From: Chryseobacterium indoltheticum
GTDB taxonomy: Bacteria; Bacteroidota; Bacteroidia; Flavobacteriales; Weeksellaceae
Assembly: GCF_003815915.1 (NCBI RefSeq)
Contig: NZ_CP033929.1
Span: 1,922,001 to 1,986,000, forward strand
Length of the DNA stretch: 64,000 nucleotides
Direction: 5' to 3'
In this document: piece by piece, positions 58,381-64,000 of the stretch
Position numbering within the stretch: position 1 is the stretch's first letter
Layout of the letters: every line of letters starts with the position of its first letter
Program-made: the position numbers and the translations under genes
The notes under the pieces: generated by a model
Told to the model about the DNA's origin: nothing
Databases searched by the model: none
Seen by the model: only the letters and a program-made list of their open reading frames with translations

Positions 58381-59010
58381 ATGAAAAAAATCTCCATACT
58401 CTTCATATTTTTTATCGGTTTTATCAACGCTCAAAAGTTGACTCCTAACGAAATTTCTCTTATTAATCAGGGCGATGTCAATTCGGCTCTACTGATTTAT
58501 CAGATTACTGATGCTCATCAACATACCACTTTGCTGAACCTTTCAACAGAAATTGATCCGCTTGATAAAAACACAGCAATTTTGGTTAAAAGAATGGAGA
58601 AATCACTTCTTTCGACGGACGGTGGAGTAGGAATTGCGGCTCCGCAAGTAGGAATCAATAGAAAAATAATTTGGGTACAGCGTTTTGATAAAGCAGGCGA
58701 ACCGTTGGAATATTTCATTAATCCTGTAATTACCTGGAGATCGGAATTACAGAATCTTGGTCCGGAAGGCGATTTATCGATTCCCGAATTTAGAGATCAG
58801 TTTTACAGAAGCAAAGTTATTAGACTGGAATATGTTGACTTAAAAGGTCAGAAATTTTCAGAAATGGTGGAAGGTTTTACCGCCGTGATTTTCCAGCACG
58901 AAATCGATCATCTTTTTGGAATTTTAATTTCAGATAAAAAGAAAAAAGAGGAAAATGATTCTTACCAAGCGGTAGATGCTTATAAGAAGAGTGATTCTGT
59001 AACGAGATAA
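58381..59010 (+). CDS. Exported peptide deformylase-like protein with altered metal ligand
   Basis: A 209-residue protein with a signal peptide (MKKISILFIFFIGFINAQ), unusual for deformylases. Motif 1 is intact (GGVGIAAPQ, Gly81-Gln89) and motif 3 is intact (His173-Glu174-x-x-His177 in QHEIDHL), but motif 2, normally EGCLS, is EGDLS: the metal-binding cysteine is Asp131. Both changes suggest it does not deformylate nascent proteins; a periplasmic metal hydrolase of unknown substrate is more likely. The ATG at 58381 gives the signal peptide; the frame also opens at a TTG 21 bp upstream. Confidence 0.85.
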   Translation: MKKISILFIFFIGFINAQKLTPNEISLINQGDVNSALLIYQITDAHQHTTLLNLSTEIDPLDKNTAILVKRMEKSLLSTDGGVGIAAPQVGINRKIIWVQRFDKAGEPLEYFINPVITWRSELQNLGPEGDLSIPEFRDQFYRSKVIRLEYVDLKGQKFSEMVEGFTAVIFQHEIDHLFGILISDKKKKEENDSYQAVDAYKKSDSVTR

Positions 59011-59019
59011 ATTGCTCTT

Positions 59020-59646
59020 TTATTTGTTGATATCTTCAATCATTTTAATGATCTCTAAAAAATCGTTCTCTTTTTTGAAAGCTTTTATTTTGTCAACAAT
59101 TTCTGGATGATCTTTAAAAAGAATATAAAGATCTTCTTTTGCTTTTTCATATTTCTTTTCTTTCATTCTGATTCTGTACGGATAAGCATAGAGTTTTTTG
59201 TCAGCATCATTAGCATCCTGAAACACAAAATTAGGATAATCTTCTAACGTTCTTGCAATTGGATTATATCCTCTGATTGATGTAAAATAAATATTGAATT
59301 TACCTTCCGAAACAACTTCTCCAAATGTCTCCGTAATCTTTGTTGGGGTTCCAACCAATGCATAGTTATCTGCATAAGCTTTGAAATTATATAAAGGAAC
59401 AAACTTCAAATTTTCAGCAGAGAAGCTTGTAATATCATTTGGGGTATATTTCTCTGGTTTTGCTTTTTCATCTGATCGGAAATGTAATTTATCATTTTGG
59501 GTGGGAAACCATTTTATCTGCCCATCAAGTTCAGATAAATCTTTAAGGATTACTTTACCGTTGACGAATTCTGTTGCAAATGGATAGTTTTGCCCGTAAG
59601 AGAAAAATACTGACAAAAGTAAAGAAACGCTTAAAATATATTTCAT
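59020..59646 (-). CDS. Secreted protein of unknown function
   Basis: A 208-residue protein with a signal peptide (MKYILSVSLLLSVFFSYGQ) and mixed alpha/beta body containing a lysine-rich helical C-terminus (RIRMKEKKYEKAKEDLYILFKDHPEIVDKIKAF). Start ATG at 59646 is used; the longer frame from 59679 lacks a signal start. No family recognised. Confidence 0.7.
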   Translation of the reverse strand: MKYILSVSLLLSVFFSYGQNYPFATEFVNGKVILKDLSELDGQIKWFPTQNDKLHFRSDEKAKPEKYTPNDITSFSAENLKFVPLYNFKAYADNYALVGTPTKITETFGEVVSEGKFNIYFTSIRGYNPIARTLEDYPNFVFQDANDADKKLYAYPYRIRMKEKKYEKAKEDLYILFKDHPEIVDKIKAFKKENDFLEIIKMIEDINK

Positions 59647-59710
59647 AATCTTGATATTTTGAGAAAATTTTAAAGCCAAAAATAAGAAAATTATTCTTTT
59701 ACATGGTGAT

Positions 59711-60832
59711 TTAGTATTTCTTTATCTGTACACAAGAGACATTTTTTATTTTGATCTTTTTACCAACTTTTTTTAATGTTCCTGTTTCAAAATTTCTTTT
59801 AAATACAACAACATTACCACTTCCTGTATTGGTTGCAATTAAGAACTTTCCACTCGGATCGAGACCAAAGACTCTTGGATGTTTTCCTTTTGTAGATTGA
59901 TAACCGACAGTTTTTAATGTTCCGTTATTTTGAATTGAAAATATAGCAATATTATTTTCCTTTCCGCGGTTTGAGGCATATAAAAATTTTCCATCGGGCG
60001 AAATGTGAACATCGGAACTTTCAAAGCTATCATTATATTTTTCCGAATGAGTATGAATTCGTTGAAGATTGCTCAGCTTCCCATTTTCGTAAGAATATAC
60101 ACTGACGGCTCCTCCCATTTCTTCAATACAATAAGCATATTTTCCATTTGGATGAAACGTAAAATGTCTCGGTCCGCTTCCTAAGGTTGTTTTTGTAAAA
60201 GCAGTTTTAGCTTCTTGTAAAGGTTGAGCGTTTTCATTTTTAAATTGATAAGTTCTTATTTTATCTGCTCCGAGATCTAGAAGAAAGAGATAATCATAGT
60301 TAGGAGAAAAAACTGTTGAATGAATATGAGCACGATTCTGTCTCTTAACGTCTACACTTCCTTCTGAAAACTGAAAATTCTGAACATGAGGTTCGATTTT
60401 TCCACCTTCTGAAATAGGATAAACGGAAACACTTCCTTCCGTATAATTTCCATTGATAAGCCATTTGCCATTCTTGTGAACAGTAAGATAGACAGGGTTT
60501 TCACCACCGCTTTTTTCACTGTTGATAAAGGTAAGCGATTCATCTTTAGGTTTAAACTCAAAACTGCTTACGCTTCCTCCGTTTTCTGTTTTGCTTTCTG
60601 TGCATGCAAAAATATATTTTCCATTGGGTGAAACAGTCAGAAAAGAAGGGTTGAGAATACCGCTAACTGTGGTTATTTTTGATAAATTTCCGTTAATGGT
60701 ATCTAATTTATAAACATAAATTCCTTCTGTATTTTTATCCCAATTGAAAGAGCCAAAAAAAGCATACGTGTTTTGAGAAAAAAAATAGATCCAAGTACAA
60801 AAAGTAAAAGTTAAGACGAAAAATTTTTTCAA
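59711..60832 (-). CDS. Lactonase family protein (seven-bladed beta propeller)
   Basis: A 373-residue exported protein with the 6-phosphogluconolactonase/YbhE-type propeller fold: recurring blades such as SPNGKYIFACTESKTENGGSVSSFEF, TVHKNGKWLINGNYTEGSVSVYP, RHFTFHPNGKYAYCIEEMGGAVSVYSY and HISPDGKFLYASNRGKENNIAIF. The GPRHFTFHPNGKYAY stretch is the strongest family mark. The signal peptide (MKKFFVLTFTFCTWIYFFSQN) places it outside the cytoplasm, unlike the pentose-phosphate enzyme, so the substrate is unlikely to be 6-phosphogluconolactone. Confidence 0.88.
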   Translation of the reverse strand: MKKFFVLTFTFCTWIYFFSQNTYAFFGSFNWDKNTEGIYVYKLDTINGNLSKITTVSGILNPSFLTVSPNGKYIFACTESKTENGGSVSSFEFKPKDESLTFINSEKSGGENPVYLTVHKNGKWLINGNYTEGSVSVYPISEGGKIEPHVQNFQFSEGSVDVKRQNRAHIHSTVFSPNYDYLFLLDLGADKIRTYQFKNENAQPLQEAKTAFTKTTLGSGPRHFTFHPNGKYAYCIEEMGGAVSVYSYENGKLSNLQRIHTHSEKYNDSFESSDVHISPDGKFLYASNRGKENNIAIFSIQNNGTLKTVGYQSTKGKHPRVFGLDPSGKFLIATNTGSGNVVVFKRNFETGTLKKVGKKIKIKNVSCVQIKKY

Positions 60833-61270
60833 AATATAAGGTTGAATGTGTTATATGAAGAGTGCAAAAATTAGTTTTTACTTTTTTGGTATATGCATTT
60901 TTTTAACCGCAAGATCCACAAAATATTTTATGAAGAAATAAGTTATTCAAAAGCTAATAAAACAAACAATAAAAGGAAAACACTACACTTTGTAAACTTT
61001 TGAATATTCCTATTTACATCATTTCATTTGATTCTTTTCGGCCAAAAGACATTTTAAGTTTTTTGCTGTGTACTCAATTTTTATTTTCAAATATAATACA
61101 AATCCTTTAAAACTTGAACCAAAACAAGTTATTGAAACTATTCGATGACTCATTATGAGCTTTAAAGTTATTGAATTTCAACCTACCAGCCATCAATTAA
61201 ACCTATCAACCACTTAGTTAAGTCTTCTAAATTTAATACGGAATTTCTATGCTTTTGATGTGAAATTTAG
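60833..61270. other. Gene-free stretch upstream of the 41-bp array
   Basis: AT-rich, without a coding signal or promoter match I trust. The TTTTAACCGCAAGATCCAC string near 60901 resembles the Bacteroidota family of GCAAAG intergenic motifs and may be a decayed copy. Confidence 0.5.
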
Positions 61271-61434
61271 CAAACCACTTTAGAGGCAAGGTTTCCCAAT
61301 TTGGGACGAGGCAAACCTATTTCCGGGGAGACTTTCCCAACTTGTGATAATACAAAACTTTTTGCGAGGAATGTTTCCCAAGTTGGGACAGTGTAAACCA
61401 GTTTGAGGGAAGATTTTCCCAAATTGATAAGTAT
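61271..61434. repeat. Array of four 41-bp degenerate repeats with palindromic TTTCCCAAnTTGGGA core
   Basis: Four units begin at 61271, 61312, 61353 and 61394, exactly 41 bp apart. Each starts (C)AAAC... and has TTTCCCAA at the same offset. Units 1 and 3 carry full palindromes (TTTCCCAATTTGGGA, TTTCCCAAGTTGGGA); units 2 and 4 have decayed right arms (CTTGTGA, ATTGATA). A 71-codon frame on the minus strand crosses it, but 41 is not a multiple of 3, so the array is not coding. No CRISPR hallmarks: there are no unique spacers. Confidence 0.85.
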
Positions 61435-61557
61435 AAAAATTTCAGGTGATATTCTACGTTTTAATAATATATTTACTTCCAATTTTATTGTGAATTATTA
61501 AACAAAAAAAATCTGCTTCATACTGAAACAGATTTTATATCAAATTTAGATAAGATC

Positions 61558-61980
61558 TTAGTTATTCGTCACCGTAAGTTTTACCTCAATGTTATTTCTT
61601 GTAGCATTAGAATAAGGACAAATCTGATGAGCTTTTTCAGTCAATTCATGAGCTTCTTCAAGAGAAACTTCAGGAATATTAACTTCTAATTCAACCGCCA
61701 AACCAAATCCACCGTTTTCTATCTGACCAATGCTTACATCAGCTGTCACGGTTGTTTCACCGGTTTTTACTTTAGATTTATTGATAACTAAATTTAAAGC
61801 GCTGTCGAAACAAGCAGCATATCCGGCTGCAAAAAGCATTTCAGGATTTGTGAAGTCGTCATTGGCTCCGCCTAAAGCTTTTGGCATTCTTACTTCAAGG
61901 TCAATAATTCCGTTTTCACTTTTTACTTGCCCGTTTCTTCCGCCTTTTGCGGTAACTTTTGTTGTATATAATGTTTTCAT
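61558..61980 (-). CDS. ohr: Organic hydroperoxide resistance protein (Ohr)
   Basis: A 140-residue thiol peroxidase of the OsmC/Ohr family. The peroxidatic cysteine is Cys57 (GYAACFDSAL) and the resolving cysteine is Cys121 (HQICPYSNATRNN). Detoxifies organic hydroperoxides, reduced by lipoyl proteins. It overlaps the ohrR gene by 4 bp and is the last gene of the nitroreductase-ohrR-ohr operon. Confidence 0.95.
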   Translation of the reverse strand: MKTLYTTKVTAKGGRNGQVKSENGIIDLEVRMPKALGGANDDFTNPEMLFAAGYAACFDSALNLVINKSKVKTGETTVTADVSIGQIENGGFGLAVELEVNIPEVSLEEAHELTEKAHQICPYSNATRNNIEVKLTVTNN

Positions 61981-62414
61981 TTGTTGTCTAATTTGTTTAA
62001 TATTTTTTTTACGCTTTTGCTAAGCTCGGCCCAGTCTTCCTTAGAAACTCCAACTTTATGATAAATTTTGGAAGGAATCTCACAAGCTTTCTGCTGAAGT
62101 TCTTTTCCCAAATCGGAGATAAAAACCTGAACAACTCTTTCATCTTCTTTCTTTCGTTTCCTAAGAATCAATCCCTTAGCTTCCAGTCTTTTCAAAAGCG
62201 GTGTTAATGTACCACTGTCCAGATAAAGCTTTTCGCCAATATGATTTACTGGAAGTCCGTCATTTTCCCACAGAACCATCATCACAAGATATTGCGGATA
62301 GGTAATATCCAGCTCATCAAGAAACGGACGATAAAGCCCGGTAATCTCTTTTGCAATCACATATAACGGAAAGCAAATTTGATTTTCTAATTTTAAAGAT
62401 TCTGAGTTTTCCAT
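61977..62414 (-). CDS. ohrR: MarR family regulator OhrR
   Basis: A 145-residue winged-helix repressor with the reactive N-terminal cysteine at position 14 (ENQICFPLYVIAKEITGLY) and recognition region LYLDSGTLTPLLKRLEAKGLILRKRKKEDERVV. Peroxide oxidation of Cys14 releases it from DNA. A strong OhrR-type operator lies upstream of the first gene of this operon at 63111-63136, so it probably controls itself, the nitroreductase and ohr. Confidence 0.95.
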   Translation of the reverse strand: MENSESLKLENQICFPLYVIAKEITGLYRPFLDELDITYPQYLVMMVLWENDGLPVNHIGEKLYLDSGTLTPLLKRLEAKGLILRKRKKEDERVVQVFISDLGKELQQKACEIPSKIYHKVGVSKEDWAELSKSVKKILNKLDNK

Positions 62415-62441
62415 AATAGCAAGAGTGAAGTTGATGAATTG

Positions 62442-63074
62442 TTATTTTTTAATAATAAATTCCTCCATAGGAATTCTGACTTTTTTCATAGAAGCCATCC
62501 AGTCATTATCCTGATCTCTGTAGCCAAGATACAGCAAACTTACACTTTTCAAGTCTAATTCTTTTAGACCTAAAATTTCATCTACGACTTCGTTGCTAAA
62601 ACCTTCAGCCGGTGTAGAATCTACTTTTAATTCAGCAGCCTGAGCCATCGCCAGCCCCAAAGCAATATAAGTTTGTCGTGCGGTATGTGCAAAATGTTGT
62701 TCCGGAGTCTGTGCACCATATAATTCTTTGATTTTATCGGTGTAGCTGCCAAAACGACCTCTCGGTAAGTCACGTTCATCCGTTGTATAATCATACACTT
62801 TATCGATTTTTTCGTTCGAATAACTATCCCAAGCTGCAAAAACCAATACATGTGAAGAATCTCTCATTACTTCAGGATTCAGTGCGCCCTTCACCATTTT
62901 ATTTTTCAATTCCTGATTTTCTACGACTATAATTCTGAAAGGTTGCAACCCTGAAGAAGTGGGTGCTAATCTTGCTGCTTCTAAAATTTTATTTAAATCT
63001 TCCTGAGAAACTTTTTTTGCCGGATCATAAGCTTTTACCGCATGTCTCCAGTTTAAATCTTCAATTAATGACAT
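62442..63074 (-). CDS. Nitroreductase family oxidoreductase
   Basis: A 210-residue FMN enzyme of the NfsB/NfnB-like nitroreductase family (SLIEDLNWRHAVKAYDPAKKVSQEDLNKILEAARLAPTSSGLQPFRIIVVEN). It is the first gene of the operon with ohrR and ohr, 27 bp upstream of ohrR. Its place under an OhrR operator suggests peroxide- or quinone-related duty, such as quinone or nitro-compound reduction using NAD(P)H. Confidence 0.92.
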   Translation of the reverse strand: MSLIEDLNWRHAVKAYDPAKKVSQEDLNKILEAARLAPTSSGLQPFRIIVVENQELKNKMVKGALNPEVMRDSSHVLVFAAWDSYSNEKIDKVYDYTTDERDLPRGRFGSYTDKIKELYGAQTPEQHFAHTARQTYIALGLAMAQAAELKVDSTPAEGFSNEVVDEILGLKELDLKSVSLLYLGYRDQDNDWMASMKKVRIPMEEFIIKK

Positions 63075-63097
63075 TTTTCTTGTTTTAAATTATGAGA

Positions 63098-63105
63098 CAA
63101 AGGTA
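63098..63105 (-). promoter_or_regulatory. -7 promoter box of the nitroreductase-ohrR-ohr operon
   Basis: TACCTTTG on the minus strand matches TAnnTTTG and is 23 nt before the ATG at 63074. A TTG at 63128-63126 gives a 20-bp spacer and lies inside the OhrR operator. Confidence 0.7.
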
Positions 63106-63110
63106 TAACA

Positions 63111-63136
63111 AAATTAAATTGCACACAATTTAATTT
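63111..63136. promoter_or_regulatory. OhrR-type operator
   Basis: AAATTAAATTG and CAATTTAATTT are perfect 11-bp inverted arms around CACA. The arms closely resemble the ACAATTAAATTG half-sites of known OhrR operators. The site covers the -33 TTG of the promoter, so binding would repress it. Confidence 0.75.
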
Positions 63137-63354
63137 TAGGAAATCTATTTTAGATAATATCTATTGCCAATCTTAATCCCTACTTAAATATGTTTTTAAT
63201 TCACAATAAGCACGAATATGATTTTTTTAACCTTTTTGAATTTCGGTATTTCTCAAAAAAACACGACATTTGTAGACGCAAAATTCGGAGGTGATTCATG
63301 GTTATAAAAATGATGAATACATAATCTGAAGATTAAATATTTAAAATTCTACTA

Positions 63355-64000
63355 ATGAAGATATCAAGCAACTGGCTGAAAGACTATATTAAAACAGAAC
63401 TGAAAACCGAGAGAATTGGTGAATTTCTTACCGATATAGGTCTTGAAGTAGAAGGAATCGATAAGTTTGAAAGTGTAAAGGGAAGTCTTGAAGGCATCGT
63501 TGTAGGAAAAGTTTTGACTTGTGAGAAACATCCGAATGCTGATAAATTAAACAAAACAACGGTAGATGTAGGAAACGGAAAAGTTTTAAATATCGTTTGT
63601 GGAGCTCCGAATGTTGCAGAAGGACAAACTGTGCCTGTTGCAGTGGTCGGGACCAAAATTTATGCTAAAGACGGAAGCTCTTTTGAAATTAAAGAAGCAA
63701 AAATCCGAGGTGAGGTTTCTCAGGGAATGATTTGCGCAGAAGACGAATTAGGCTTAAGCGACGATCATGGCGGAATTATGGTTTTAGACGAAACCAAATA
63801 TGAAGTAGGAAAAAACTTTGCTGATTATTTCGAATTAACGAATGACGAAGTTCTTGAAATTGGTTTAACACCAAACAGAACCGATGCAATGTCGCATTAC
63901 GGGGTAGCAAGAGATTTGCACGCATTTCTTTCAACAAACCAGCAAAAATCTGAGTTTGAAAAAGTATCTTCTGTTGCCTTAAATAATGAAGGTTCGCACA
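63355..64000 (+). CDS. pheT: Phenylalanyl-tRNA synthetase beta subunit, 5' part
   Basis: Beta chain of the cytoplasmic PheRS heterotetramer; the gene runs off the right edge (215 full codons visible). It starts MKISSNWLKDYIKTELKTERIGEFLTDIGLEVEG and continues into the EMAP/tRNA-binding fold with VVGKVLTCEKHPNADKLNKTTVDVG and NIVCGAPNVAEGQTVPVAVVGTKI, then EIGLTPNRTDAMSHYGVARDL, the start of the B1/B5 region. These blocks are diagnostic. The ATG at 63355 gives the conserved MKIS start. Confidence 0.96.
   Translation, partial: MKISSNWLKDYIKTELKTERIGEFLTDIGLEVEGIDKFESVKGSLEGIVVGKVLTCEKHPNADKLNKTTVDVGNGKVLNIVCGAPNVAEGQTVPVAVVGTKIYAKDGSSFEIKEAKIRGEVSQGMICAEDELGLSDDHGGIMVLDETKYEVGKNFADYFELTNDEVLEIGLTPNRTDAMSHYGVARDLHAFLSTNQQKSEFEKVSSVALNNEGSH

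Noticed and set aside
61271..61434. CRISPR array
   Set aside because: Only four units with uniform degenerate sequence across the whole unit; no constant repeat with variable spacers, and no cas genes in the window.
61267..61482. 71-codon minus-strand frame over the 41-bp array
   Set aside because: The array period (41) is not a multiple of 3, no ribosome-binding or promoter signal is seen, and the peptide has no family likeness. The frame is explained by repeat composition.
1..64000. tRNA or rRNA genes
   Set aside because: No cloverleaf with a T-loop GTTCGAnnC was recognised in the intergenic gaps by eye and no rRNA-like stretch was seen. A tRNAscan search could overturn this.

Overview
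The window looks like chromosomal DNA from a Chryseobacterium-like member of the Weeksellaceae (Bacteroidota, Flavobacteriales). This rests on low G+C by eye, TAnnTTTG-type promoters, type IX secretion (T9SS) C-terminal sorting domains, gldF/gldG, and many protein families typical of flavobacteria. The genus is inferred from gene content; no marker gene was compared. No rRNA, tRNA, integrase, transposase or CRISPR array was found.

Layout. 1-8.6 kb: a DUF4197 fragment, then a glycan-degradation set (GH20 hexosaminidase, Tat-exported glycosylasparaginase, CutC, a GxxExxY protein, GH2 beta-mannosidase) that together could dismantle N-glycans, then a DinB-like protein. 8.6-15.6 kb: a penicillin-acylase-like Ntn hydrolase with a WYL regulator, an ABC exporter, LptB with an unusual C-terminal extension, and an AEC permease. 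15.7-30.2 kb: priA, a PBP4-type carboxypeptidase, an M1 aminopeptidase, T9SS and lipoprotein genes, a cupin/JmjC protein, kbl, hemJ, gldF and gldG. 30.2-34.2 kb: an accessory stretch on the minus strand (toxin-antitoxin pair, S41-like protease, TPR protein, small proteins) punctuated by extra copies of the gldG 3' end and its terminator. 34.4-41.6 kb: YceI, an ABC pair, an SDR/Crp-family pair sharing an operator, a nonsense-interrupted YwqG gene, a DUF2314-ankyrin protein and a DUF4268 protein. 41.8-46.5 kb: an Rrf2 regulator with cysH-cysD-cysN and a TauE-like exporter (sulfate assimilation). 46.7-58.1 kb: a haem-uptake locus with divergent T9SS-exported proteins, a TonB receptor, HmuY, HmuTUV, a methyltransferase, HmuS and ChaN, with Fur-like boxes at its promoters. 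58.4-64 kb: a secreted deformylase-like protein with an altered metal ligand, a lactonase-like propeller, a 41-bp repeat array, a nitroreductase-ohrR-ohr operon with a clear OhrR-type operator, and the start of pheT.

The least explained material is intergenic. There are two MITE-like elements with perfect terminal inverted repeats, a four-unit 41-bp array with a palindromic core, a heptamer tandem repeat, and several families of short palindromic or mosaic repeats that recur within the window. The strongest candidate for an undescribed arrangement is the gldG 3' end at 30.0-32.4 kb, where each neighbouring minus-strand accessory unit ends in its own copy of the gldG tail plus terminator.
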